Origin: Erodium maritimum
Lineage: Eukaryota > Streptophyta > Magnoliopsida > Geraniales > Geraniaceae
Length of the DNA: 64,000 nt
Direction of reading: 5' to 3'
Assembly: GCA_963921825.1 (NCBI GenBank)
Contig: OY997588.1
Location: 122,632,715-122,696,714, forward strand
Part shown: positions 35,212 to 46,688 of the stretch, in pieces
How positions within the stretch are numbered: position 1 is the first letter of the stretch
How the letters are laid out: each line of letters begins with the position of its first letter
The notes under the pieces: generated by a model
Databases searched by the model: none
Seen by the model: the letters and a program-made list of their open reading frames with translations, nothing else
Told to the model about the DNA's origin: nothing
Translations under genes and position numbers: made by a program

Positions 35212-35362
35212 CATGGTTGTAAATGGCGCTAGGCGCTGGTCGGGCGGTGAGGACCTCTAGACGTTAGGCGGGGACTAGTCGGGGCCTAGGTGGATTTGAT
35301 TTTTTATTTTTTATTTATAATTATTAATAAATATATATAATATAATAAATATACATTTTTCG

Positions 35363-35426
<64 letters not shown>

Positions 35427-36046
35427 ATTTTCGAATATTATTTATTTATTTCTTTATATATGTATGTTCGGTTTTATATTTTTTATAGTATTAATTATAT
35501 AATAAAAAATGAAAACAATCCTAATATCTGGTCTATCTAATGCCTACTCTATTAAATTGTACATCTTACTAGGTGCCTTTTGCTATTCTCAAGCACCACT
35601 ACTTCCTTTTCCCATCACTTTCATTTCTCTTCCCAACCTATTATCACGTCACTTCTTTCATTCAAATTTCTAAGCACTTCTTCTATGCTTCTTCTTCTTC
35701 TTTGTTCTCTAGTTTTCAACCACCCCACTTCAAGTTTCTACAAGCTCATCTCTTCTCTTAATCCTTCTTTCCTTCATTCACTCTCAATCGTTCAACTTAA
35801 GATAAGCCTAAACACTTACACCACACAAAACAAAAACAAAAAGCAAAAGAAGAAGTGAACATGGCAAAAAATGGGATGTCCGCCTGACCAAATCCGGCCA
35901 CCGCCTACCCCGAGTCGACCGCCTAGGCGCCAGAAGTCCGCCTGATCGGGTATAAGTCGGACCACCGCCTGGAGCCGCCCGACTACCCTTAAGCGTGGCG
36001 TTTCTCTCATTTTTGGGCGGCTAGGCGCCCGACTCTTCCAACCATG
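35212..36046. mobile_element. hAT-like non-autonomous element
   Basis: The ends CATGGTTG and CAACCATG are inverted, and GC-rich subterminal blocks (ggcgctaggcgc / gcggctaggcgcc) mirror each other. The flanking TGTAATAC is repeated exactly on both sides (35204-35211 and 36047-36054), the 8-bp duplication typical of hAT. It holds no transposase. A long (TA)n run lies inside at about 35370-35416. Confidence 0.8.
35370..35416. repeat. (TA)n microsatellite
   Basis: Pure AT/TA dinucleotide run inside the hAT-like element, followed by a short (GT)n. Confidence 0.9.
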
Positions 36047-36229
36047 TGTAATACAAAGAAATAAAAAAGAGAAGATAAGGATAACACTAAAAAAAACAGA
36101 AAATAAAATAAAGCAAAATCTTAAAGTGAAAATAAAATAAAACATGACGTAACCCATTTTCTCTTGTATAGCAATCAGGAGAGATCTAGTTCACCGTAAG
36201 CGAGCACCACCTCTAGACCTGTCGGTCCC

Positions 36230-36600
36230 AATCATAATACACGTGTCCCACCTCTCTGACTTCTGTCCATCACATCCACATAAAACCTGACACGTGGAAC
36301 ATGTTACGTGGGCCCAATAGCAGTTGATCATGACAGGATCACCACCACCAAGACACCTTCTCCCAGTGGCTCTCACTCGCGGCCCTATATAAAGGCCACA
36401 TCCTTAGACTTGCTACCTGACACCATTTCCTGTTCCGTCTTAGGGTTTGTTCTAATCTCGTATCCCTCTTTGATCCGAACATCGTTTTGGGTTTAATTTA
36501 ATGTTTTTTTTGTGTGTGTGTGTGTTTGTAGGGAGAGAGAAGGATCTCTCTCGCGACCTGGGGCTCTTCATCGTCTTCCTGCGAACAGGTTAGCTTTCGT
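36230..36600 (+). promoter_or_regulatory. Orphan promoter and spliced 5' UTR with G-box/ABRE motifs
   Basis: There are two CACGTG G-boxes (36240-36245 and 36291-36296), an ACGTGGGCCC block (36306-36315) and a TATA box CTATATAAA (36385-36393). A CT-rich leader follows, which would start near 36420. A possible short intron ends TTTGTAG near 36530, with an exon-like piece up to AACAG|GTTAGC near 36589. The arrangement is that of an ABA/stress-type plant promoter. No coding exon is recognisable before the gypsy LTR at 38435, so the gene body may be lost or lie beyond the gap. Confidence 0.45.
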
Positions 36601-38434
36601 CTGACTTTTGTTGGGGTTTTACTAGGAATCAGATATTCCAGTGGCAAATACATGTGCTCCTTTTCGATTTTGATTAATTTGATGGTGAATCTTGAGATTG
36701 AAATGTGAAAATACCCTTTTGAAGTTTGTTGATAATTGATGTGGTATTGTGGATCAATTTTGGGCGTTCTATTTATTAATTGGATCGACAGTGTAATTTT
36801 GATTACATTAGTAGGAAAAATGTTCCCGCTTTTGGCATAATTTTTTTAATGTTGGATGTTGTTTTGGTAATGAGGAGTTATACTGATGTACAATGACTTG
36901 CAGATCAATGCATATTATGAATTTACTTACTTTGGTTTTTGTCAATTAGCACTGTACACTGTAAGTTTTAGGTCTTACCTAGGTTTGCTTCGGGGGGAAG
37001 ATGATTTGTTGGAACTGGAAACAGTGTGAATGATATGCATAGACATTTTCCTACTAGGTAGGATCTATGCCAAGTGGTTATGTTAGTGATAAGATCTGAA
37101 TGTTCCAAAAAGTCTTGGCAAGTCAACTTTGTTCGAAATGACTGTCCACATGTTTCTTTGGTCATGCATGGTCATTTACGTAGTAAATCTGCACCTAAAA
37201 ATCAACCAGGAAAAGAAATTGTGAAGTGAAAACAATATTGGAGTACAAAATTTATTATCAGGCTATTTATTGAAATTACTCAGCCGTTTACCAGTGTAGA
37301 TGCACATTGGATGTTTGGAATCAAACATGCTATAGTGGACATAATAAGAAAAAAAAGGCTTTGCAGAATAAATGACAATATGGGGTTGTTCCATTCAAAA
37401 TTGATGGAAAAAATTTATACTTGCATCACCAACGTTTTTGTCTTATAGTTCATAGTTAGATATGTTTTTTCAATCTTTTAAAGCTCGTGTTCTATTTTTC
37501 ATGTTCCACAGCAATACTGTGCTGTTTGACGTTTTTCGAGTATTAAAATGATTTTGCTAGAACTGACTTTCAACAGCCTCCCTTGCTGAAGTAACCGTAT
37601 TAGTGATATTGTTGGTTGGGCATAGTAATAATATTTGAGTATCAACTATAAGTATGGAATGTTGGCAGATATAGTGAAGAAATGAAGTCAGGGCTGAAAG
37701 ATGTGAATATCTTCAACATTTATAGTTATTGGATCTGTATTTTTCTTACATGCTCTATGCTGACCAAATGCTCTGCATCTTTGTCGATTTTATTCCTATG
37801 CGTGGAATCTAGTGCAATGAGAGTGGTGCTCCAGCCCTTATTTGGAAATTAGGGAGATGCAAACTTTTGTTGATACCCATATCCATTCTTATTTTCTGAT
37901 ATCATCTCGTTTCCATTCCCGTTCTCATATTAGAGACGAGAGTCAATATGTGTCTGGAAAAATAAGGGAATGAGGATGAATATCTGTTAAATTACGTAAA
38001 AAAAAGTTAAGGTCGTTTCTAACCCCTTTTTCAGAAGACAACCTTGGTTTATGATGATTCATTTGTCTTAAAAAAGGCAGAAGTATATTATATTGTTTTT
38101 GAAGTATTTTAGGCTGCCATTCCCTAAGGGGTTAGGGGTTGAGAATCACCTTAATTAGTGTGTAATTTAGCTTGACTTTGTTTCCCGTTCCCATTGCCAA
38201 TTCGTCTCTTAGGGTTGGCTCTCATTTACAAAATGTAACAGAAATGGTGATACAAGGGAATGAGAATGAACATGGGTTACAAAAGCGTTACATCTCATTT
38301 ACATAGAAAAGGCAAAATTTATCCAAACAGACATAATGCAGATTCATATTATATGTCTGAACATGTACACTAGTATGTTCCTCAAAAACTGCCTTCAATA
38401 TCCTTTTTCCTTAATTATCTTGTCATCCTCATAG
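36600..38434. other. AT-rich noncoding stretch, intron-like
   Basis: About 1.8 kb with T-rich composition and no open frame of note. It could be the first intron of the gene started at 36.4 kb. No repeat boundary was recognised. Confidence 0.35.
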
Positions 38435-39895
38435 TGTAAAGACCGGGAAAATTTATTATTTAATTATTAAATATTAACGTCGAGGTTAGAGAGCGGTTTG
38501 AAAATTTAAAGCAAATTTTTGTTCTAGTTCAAAAAAAAAAATAAAGAGAAAGAAACTTCAAAAAAAAAAAAAGGCAGACCAGGCCTGAGAAGGCCCGACC
38601 AGGTCCTCTCTCTCGTTTGGGCCGTGCGGCCCAGGCCACACTCGGCCCGTTTAGCTCAGCCCGACCTATTTAAGGTCAGTTTTAGGGTTTGACCCACTCA
38701 TCTCTTGCTCCCTCTCACACGCAGCCGAGCTGCCTCCCTCCCCTCTCTCTTCATTCCCGACCTTCTCTTCTCCTCCGTCCCGACCTCCCGTTCGTCTCCC
38801 CCGTCCAGCCACCGCGCCACACCGAGCCCCCTCCTCCTTCTCCGTCCAACCACCGTCCTCACCGAGCCGCCGCCGTCCCAACCTTCTCCGACCCCAACCA
38901 CGCCACCGTCTCTCCCTCTCTTCCTCCTCGCAGCCACGCCCTCGTCCCGCCGTCCTCTACGAGTTCTCGTCGCCACCGTCTTCAACCGCTCGCAACCGAG
39001 CCCTCGCCGTCGCCGGGAACGTCCAGAGGCGAGGTGAGCTCGCCGGCACGCTCACAGACCCGAAACCCTCGCCGGTCTCGTCTAGATCTGAGACGGAGCC
39101 ACGTCGTGCTCCGCCGCCACGCCCGGCACCGCGACCTCCTCGCCGTCCCTTTATCCCACGGTGAGAAACTCGAAACCGTGAGCGTGGTCGCCGGCCGACC
39201 GTCTCTTCGTTTTCTATTTGGATCTGAGGATTGTAGAGCTGGAACGTTTTCTGAATTCTGGACTTGTACCTTTGAGAATGAAAAAGATCAAAAAAAAGGA
39301 TTTCGAAAAGATATTAAAAGAAAATAGTTCAGTTTCGATTCGTTGAAAACGAGTTATTTTGATCTGTTTCGGTTGGAAATAAAATCATTTGAAGTTGAAG
39401 GGAAAAATCAAGCTAAACTGGATCTGATTTAATTTAAAGGGTTTTAAAACGAAAATCAGTGAAATCGAAAAGGGTTTGAAATTAATTTTGTTTTTAGACG
39501 GTTTTGGACTCTGGAACGAACCAGAATCGTTTTTGGTAACCGAGTGTTTAAACTGGACGTTAATCGGACCTAGAACGGAACAAAAGCGGACCGCTGAATC
39601 GGACCCCGGGATTTGTGCATTGGGACCGTGCTTCGGAAACATGCACCGGTTTTGGTGCTCGGGGACTCAAATCCGATTCGCCGTAATACGCTTTTAGCCC
39701 GCTCGAGTTTAAAAGACAAATGTCGGATTTAAACTGGACAAATCGTAACCTTTAGCTTAACGGTGGAACCGTATTTAATTTGTGACTTCATATTAATTTA
39801 GAGTGCGGCTTCGAGCGAAGAGAAAACCGAGTGAGGCCTAGACGCGGACTTCGCCCTGGAAGACGGCGTTGGCCCGGTCGTCAGCAGCTAGGAGA
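38435..39895 (+). repeat. Gypsy LTR running into the assembly gap
   Basis: It begins TGTAAAGACCGGG, the LTR start type seen in reverse at 20657. It has a TATTTAAGG promoter-like site near 38666 and a GC-rich transcribed part. The last 50 bp before the gap ('cccggtcgtcagcagctagg') match about 27757-27776 in the gypsy 5' LTR. The rest of the LTR, and any downstream element, is missing in the gap. Confidence 0.8.
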
Positions 39896-40095
39896 NNNNN
39901 NNNNNNNNNNNNNNNNNNNNNNNNNNNNNNNNNNNNNNNNNNNNNNNNNNNNNNNNNNNNNNNNNNNNNNNNNNNNNNNNNNNNNNNNNNNNNNNNNNNN
40001 NNNNNNNNNNNNNNNNNNNNNNNNNNNNNNNNNNNNNNNNNNNNNNNNNNNNNNNNNNNNNNNNNNNNNNNNNNNNNNNNNNNNNNNNNNNNNNN
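39896..40095. other. Assembly gap, 200 N
   Basis: Exactly 200 undetermined bases, a common placeholder length. The real gap is probably larger, because more than 1 kb of LTR is expected here. Confidence 0.95.
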
Positions 40096-40766
40096 GAGCT
40101 GAACCTGATGCCAGTCAAGCGGAATAGGAGGTACATTCATCGAGATTGTACGGCCGGTCATGAACGGCTTATTTCTGACCACTAAATATGTTTAGTTGGA
40201 GTTTCCGTACGTCTGAAGGCTGTATTTATAAGAATTTTGGAAGGCATAACCAAAACTGTATTTTTGTTATATGTCAGCTATGTTACATCTCCTTAGTTGA
40301 TAGCTTGGACGAGTAACAATGGCATTTGCATGTATGAAGGCACTACGTTATGACCTCATCAACATGTTTGGTTGAAGATATCTCCGACATGCGAACGCAA
40401 ATGATATTTCCCACTAAATACGTGTAAATGAGATACATTGGTTCCTCGATTACATTGGTAGTCCTAATTGTAGGTATGTGTGGGATCCTGAAGCATGATT
40501 GGTGAAAAATGGTACGAGGTAGCCTGAAGTGAGGTCGTTACAACGAATTTGGGTTATTGTTTTTGGTTTTAGAACTGTTGTTTGTATTTGAGAATGGAAG
40601 GGACTTGGTGTAGAGTATGTGTTGAATGTTAGGTTTTGGAAGCAAAAGAATTATACATATAGGTTTTGGAAAAGCAACACTGAGTCTGAAGTTTAGCTCT
40701 GAAAATAAATCATCACAGTACCTTATCTAGTTAATGTATGCATGTTGTTTGTATAAGGGTGATAGG
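40096..40766. other. Unassigned sequence after the gap
   Basis: It starts with a short open tail (AEPDASQAE, then stop) that could be the end of a coding region hidden by the gap. The remainder is AT-rich with nothing recognisable. Confidence 0.3.
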
Positions 40767-41137
40767 ATGGGGAAGCCAAGAGTTGTTAATTGTTATTGTG
40801 GTGTGAGAGCTCCGATGCGTACATCGCTCTCAAAAGAAAATCCAGGCAGAAGGTTTCTTTGATGTGGGAAATTCAGTGTAAGTAGTTTATATTTCAGTTT
40901 AAAATTTCAGTTCACATTAAGTTTATGTAATTAATGTGTTTATTTTGACAGGCATACCACAAGTGCAATTTTTTTTAATGGGTGGATGATAATGTATGTC
41001 CTCGTGGGAGAGAATTGATTTCTGAACTGATTCACAAGATTAGAACATTGGAACAAAGAACATGTAGCTGTCAAAGAAAACAACAACGCCTTTTGGTTGG
41101 AAAACTGTATGTTTCATCATTTTTGGTTATGTGCTAA
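40767..41137 (+). pseudogene. GRF-type zinc-finger protein pseudogene
   Basis: GRF zinc-finger proteins are small plant proteins, often near or within transposons; the domain binds single-stranded nucleic acid in some homologues. Exon 1 from ATG 40767 reads VNCYCGVRAPMRTSLSKENP then GRRFF, the CxCG...NPGRRF signature. A donor at 40878 and acceptor TTTTGACAG ending at 40951 remove a 74-bp intron. Exon 2 continues with KCNFF-stop-WVDDNVCPRG and a coiled-coil-like tail to TAA at 41135. The in-frame TAA before WVDD and the loss of the Cys after GRRFF suggest it is dead. Confidence 0.7.
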
Positions 41138-41886
41138 TGTATAAGTTCTTTATGTAGTAGTTAGATGATAAAAAAAAGTAATGGATGAACTATGCGGAAC
41201 TATGATGAAGTATGTAATGTTGAACTATGAAGTTTTTGTAATTTTGAAATTTTTAATGTTGAACTATGATCTATGATGAAGTTGTAATGTTGAAGTATGT
41301 GAACTATTTATGCAGTGCAATAATTATGTTTCTTAAATCCATTGTTGAGAACAATTAGACATGATAAGGTGATCTTAGGTTAACGAAATGAAAATGCATT
41401 ACAACAAGATAGATCATGGAAAACTAACGGTGCCGTCTGAAATCACAGACTTTGTTACTTTCCAAGAATCGCGAAAAGTTCACCGGAGGGAATTGTGAAC
41501 AAAGGTCAATTGCAGTTAGGATGGTGGAATCTAAGGTGAACAAAGGTCAGTCAAATTTGAGGGCAAATGCGTCTTTTCCCAAGCAAAACTAACGGTGCCG
41601 TCTGAAATAAGAGATTTTGGTACTTTCCAAGAATCACGAAAAGTTCACCGGATGGAATTGTGACCGAAGGTCAGTCGCAGTTAGGATGGTGGAATCAAAG
41701 GGGAAACATAGTTGAGATATGGTGTTCCCCTTTCGGTTAATAAAAAAGTTTCCTGACCAATAACATTGTGTTGTTGTAATTTCATCGTGTTTTGGAGTAT
41801 TAGATTCGATTCAATTTAATTTATGCACTGTCATTTGTAATTTTTTTTTTAAATCTTTGCATAGTCTTGTGCAAGTATATTTTTTA
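41138..41886. repeat. Spacer with a 165-bp direct repeat
   Basis: Blocks starting near 41420 and 41585 share 'aaaactaacggtgccgtctg' and about 110 further bases, at a 165-bp period. No gene was seen. Confidence 0.65.
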
Positions 41887-43666
41887 GGGTTAAATACAAT
41901 ATGATACCCTTATGTTCGGTCCACGGACCTTTTGATACCATTATGTTTTTTTAAATTATATTTAGGTACCCTAATGTTCGGTCCGCGGACGGAATTAACA
42001 TATTCAGTTAGAAAACTAACGGAATATTCCTCTAAGTTAGTCATTTGACACCATGTGTAGGTAAGTGGAGTGTGAAATAACGAATTTGCCCTTACTTATT
42101 TAAACCTTACACATTTGATAAGGGAAATTACTATTTTACCTTTATTTATTTATAAACAAAATAAAAAATAATAATTATAAAATAATAAATAATTATAAAT
42201 AAAATTAAAATTAAAGTTAAGAAAATAATTTATTTTTTTATAAAATTAAAACCTATCGTAATCTATCCTTATCTATACCACACACAGATAAACTTTGTTC
42301 ATCGGCTTCACCTTCAACCTACGAACTCACGACTTCGTTCTCCAAGCTTCTTCTACAACGACGGCGAGGGGTGGCGACCTTCTCCAACGACGACAAGGGG
42401 CGACGACCTTCTCCAACGACGGCGAGGGGGGCGACCTTCGATTTCTCATCTTCATCTTCTTCGATATGTACAGAGAGCTCGCAAATCCGGTGAGCCCTTT
42501 GCGAATATGAGGACGGCCCACGACCACGAATTCCAGGGTCTTTCTCCGACCGGCGTGAAGCCCGTGAAGCACGAAGCCTAGGGTCTGTCTTTGGCGATAT
42601 GGTGGGGGTGGAAGTCGCACTGCTATGCTTATTCGCCGCTTATCCTCGTCCTCGACCTTGCCGTCGTCCTCCTACTTTGCGTTGTCGTCCTCCTCGTCCA
42701 CGGTACACGATGACACACCACGATCGGAAAAATCGAGCTCAACCTCGCCTCTGACCACAACCGATCTTGTTTTGAGGGTTTGTTGTTCGTTCATGTAAGT
42801 TTATTCATTTCGTGTTCATGCCTCCATCTCTCTACATTTACAGTTCAAAATTTGATGGAAATTTTTCAGAGATTTTTGTTTTATTTTGTGGAAAATGTTG
42901 TTTTTGAAGTTGAAAGGTCACGAGTTCGAATATGATGCATTTGCAGTGAGTTTCAGGCAATTGTTCAAAGTACAAGACCTGTGCCGACCTCTCAAGATCT
43001 TCTCAACCTCCATGCGTTCTAGGGATTTCGAAGAACAAGACCTGTATATCGTCTATTGTTGTTATAATTTTCAGATTTGTTGTTGATTCTTGAAATATTG
43101 GAAATTCGTTAGTTTTTTTTGTTCTTCGTGTATTTTCTAGAATTTTGTTCTTAGTGTTCATCTGGTTTATGTTCTTAGTGTTGTTAGTTTTTATCTGGAA
43201 TTATGGGTTATGTTCTTAGTGTTCATTTGGAATTTTGTTTTGATTCATGTTCTTCTGTATTTCTGAAAATTTGAATATCATGTTGAATCATGCTTAAAAG
43301 GAGAAATGAAAAAAAAATGTTATTTCAGTAACATTTGGTTGTTGGGATTTGGCTGAACAAATTGAACAAACATATGAGATTGTTATGGAAATTACTAATT
43401 AGTTGAAAATTTTAATTAACTAATGAGTTGAATCTGTTAATGAAAATAAAAAAAAATTGATATAAAGGTCTTTTTCGCTTAAGTCAAAAGTCAACTGAGA
43501 TAGCAAAGGGTAAAACGGTCATTTACCTTTATTTTGTTAGTTTTTTAACCCCAACGGCTGAAAACGTCCGTGGACCGAACACTATTGTACCCAAATGTAA
43601 TAAAAAACATAATGGTACCAAAAAGTCTATGAACCGAGCATAAGTGTACCGTAATGTATTTAACCC
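41887..43666. mobile_element. Long-TIR (MULE-like) non-autonomous element
   Basis: About 110-150 bp at each end are inverted copies starting GGGTTAAATACA and containing ATGTTCGGTCC(A/G)CGGAC. The flanks TATTTTTTA (41878-41886) and TATTTTTAA (43667-43675) match at 8 of 9 bases, fitting a 9-bp Mutator-type duplication. The interior has a GC-rich stretch (42300-42780) with three 'ttctccaacgacg' units and no transposase. Confidence 0.65.
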
Positions 43667-43675
43667 TATTTTTAA

Positions 43676-44570
43676 TATTTCATTTCTGAGCAAATTTTGT
43701 TCTGGACTGGACCTTTTTATATTCATTACAAACTTTAGAGTTGTGAAAGTGTGAACATTTAACTTGAACAAGGTTCCATATACAAAAAATGAAAAATGTA
43801 AGTCTTGGTTTGTAAGTTCTACAGACGCATACGGTTGACGAACGACGTATCCTCGACTGTTTGTTCCATACGTTCCCATATACGTGGTATTATTGGTTGT
43901 ATGTTTTTTCCAGCGCATTCTGCCCATAGCGGACCAACAACGTATGTCTGGCCGTTTGACTTGCACCGAGTGTATGAGTTCATGTACTATTTCTTCTAAT
44001 TGACATTCTTCCATCAAAATTATACATATCTGGAATCCATTCGATTTGATATCTTATGGGACAAAATTGTATCTCGTATGAGGAAGTTATTTCATTTGAA
44101 AGATCGACAGAACTCTAAGACTTCTTAAACCAACTTTAGTTTTTTTCTCTATTTAATATCGGTACCATATCCTAAAATAAATTTCTGGATCTGTTACTAC
44201 CACTATGACACCCTATCCACGATTAAAAAAGAGAAATCTAATCAAAGCTAATTAAATTAGGGATGGCAACGGGGAGGGGATCATGATCCTCGTTTCCGCC
44301 CCATTTACCATCCTAGTCCCTCGTATCTGTTCCGGACCCGTTTTTGCCCCATACCCATCGGGTAATTCGCGGATCCACATTTTCACCCCAATCAATCATC
44401 AGTTTATATCTATATCGGGACACTATCTATTAAAAACCAATGATTTAATACAAACTATGGACTAATTATGACCATATGATTAGAATAAATGGATGAATAA
44501 GATTAAACATCTCAAAAATAACATATATGTAAATAAAAAATAAATAAATTAAATGCATTTAAGACATTTT
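43676..44570. other. Intergenic sequence with a small repeat fragment
   Basis: No gene is supported. 44258-44400 begins 'gggatggcaacggggagggg', a sequence type common at ends of plant repeats, but no partner end was found. Confidence 0.35.
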
Positions 44571-44636
44571 AAAAGGGAATAATAATTTTGATTTTTTTAC
44601 TATACACTTATTATAACGTCACTATAGCAAATTTAT

Positions 44637-45690
44637 TGTTTCATTTGGATTAACTGAATGTTTCATCTAATGTTTTCAAATCTAAAACACGTGTTTCATT
44701 TGGTGAAACTAAATGTTTCATCTCTTATTTTCATATTTGATTTTGGTAAACTTTTATTTTTTTGAATCGTGTCTTTCATTTGATATGAGTTTTTCATTTT
44801 GCAATGTTTCATTTGAATGAATCTGGTGTTTCATTTGGTTGAACTAATTGTTTCATTTGCTATTTTCCGTACATAAGAGTTCCATTTGCTATTTTCCAGC
44901 TTTAAAAAGAGTTTGATTTTATTGAACCGAATGTTTCATTTTCACTATTTAGAAGTTTCATCTCATCGAACTCGATGTTTCATTTCGTTGAAGTCGATGT
45001 TTCATTTCGCTTAACTTGTGCCAAAAACCTAAAACTGAAGTTTTACTTACAAAAAATCATTTGACCAGTACCAAAATCACACATAAGCTTCAAGTGTTTC
45101 ATTTGTGAGCACCTAATCAGAACCCATAGTCCTTGTAAACATTAGATATGACATTGAAACTCGACAAATAATCCCAACACCCAAGTTTACACTGAAACGA
45201 AAAATAACAAAACTACAACTAGCGGATGCGAAACTCTACTAGAAAACAAGAACAATCATTTGGTCTTAGTGAGACCAAGCAACCACAAAACATGGCATAA
45301 CCCACAAATCTCCTCAAATGTAGATTTCACAGCAAGAAGTGAGCCCAAAACATACATCAGAACCTTGACCCAACAATTTCCGATCTCCACCGTCGTAACT
45401 ACAATTTCCGATCATCAAAATCTTGAGCAAAATATAAAACAAAACAAAAATCGAAATAGATGAATAGGAATGGACCTCGTGATTTTTGACCGGCCGACAG
45501 AGTCCTCCTCAACCCACGATCTATGATCGCAAACATCAAGATCGTGTCTGGATGTTTCAAGACGGATGTTTCATCTAGTTGAACTTAATGTTTCATTTCC
45601 CCAAAAGATACAAAATGGTGTTTCATTTCGTTGAGCTTGATGCTTCATTTCGTTGAGTTTCATATTTCATTTCGAAACCAACACCAAACC
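44637..45690. repeat. Dispersed array of GTTTCATTT motifs
   Basis: Roughly twenty copies of (T)GTTTCAT(T/C)T, often followed by TGAACT(A/T)(A/G)ATG, lie on the plus strand in two clusters (44637-45115 and 45555-45675) separated by non-repetitive sequence. Spacing is irregular, so this is not a simple tandem repeat. Confidence 0.7.
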
Positions 45691-46672
45691 AAATAAACAA
45701 TTACAATCTCACTAAAATACACCATAAAACTCCTTAGACATAAGCTGGACGTCCTTGGTTAATCTTACATGAATTAAATTAAAGTATAATTCTTAATATG
45801 ACATTAATACTGAACAAATGATACATTAACACAAAACAACCATGCATAACCTTGATTTCCCTTGGTTGCGGGACACTAAATGTATGACCAAAAATCAACA
45901 GAAAATTTCCAAATACCAAATCTCTTATCACGTATGACCAAAAATCAGCAGAAAATTCTCGAAAGAAATTTGTACATGTATGACCAAAATCAAAACCAAA
46001 TCCGAAATTTACAAGACAACCAAATGTGAAATTTTCAAGACAACCATACCAATGCGTGCTCGAGGGGAGACACAGGATATGGAGTCCTCGTCGGAGATCC
46101 ATCATACTTGATTTGTGAACCGCACAATTGGTCTTTGCTTCTGGAACTCCCGATCTTCAAAAAAGCCCAACTGGTCCTTGCATCCCCATCTGAATACATA
46201 GCAAAAACCACACGAGCAACGACACTTGGACGTCAGAATAACAGAGGAGATCAAACATGAGCAGCGACACTTGAACGTCGGTTAGGCCAGAGAGAGACGA
46301 CAATGCGACCTTCTCCTTCCTAGTGACGACAACGGCAGTCGGCGGGAAGACAATGATCAAGAATGGGACAGTGAACTCGCGACCTCCACATGCCCAAATC
46401 CACGGTGGTTATGGCGAGGAATTGCTGTGGTGAGGTACTGCTACGGCGAGGCAACAAAGAGAGGAAGAGAGTTTTGAGATGAATGAGTTGTATCTGAAAA
46501 TAGTAGGATATGGTTGGTGAAAAATGAGGGATAAAATAACATTAATGTCCTTTAAATATGGAAAATTACATATATAAAATCATTTTATATTATATTTACA
46601 GCTAAGTGCTATTATAATCTGAACATCCAATTGTTTCAATCCAAAGGTTATAAATTGTCCTTAGTTTGTATT
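45691..46672. other. Intergenic sequence right of the motif array
   Basis: No gene is supported. A 16-bp target duplication of the next retroposon starts at 46673. Confidence 0.3.
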
Positions 46673-46688
46673 TAAGATAGTGGTTTTC
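46673..46688. repeat. Target site duplication of the third retroposon, left copy
   Basis: AAGATAGTGGTTTTCA, identical to 48043-48058. Confidence 0.9.

Noticed and set aside
38689..39327. Plus-strand frame of 212 codons after a TATA-like site
   Set aside because: It is in the equivalent GC-rich zone of another gypsy LTR and has the same Pro/Arg/Ser bias. No domain.
39831..40182. Frames of 77-114 codons across the gap
   Set aside because: They are open only because N is not read as a stop.
43529..44017. Minus-strand 162-codon frame
   Set aside because: No domain. It runs into the TIR of the 41.9-kb element, so it is most likely chance.
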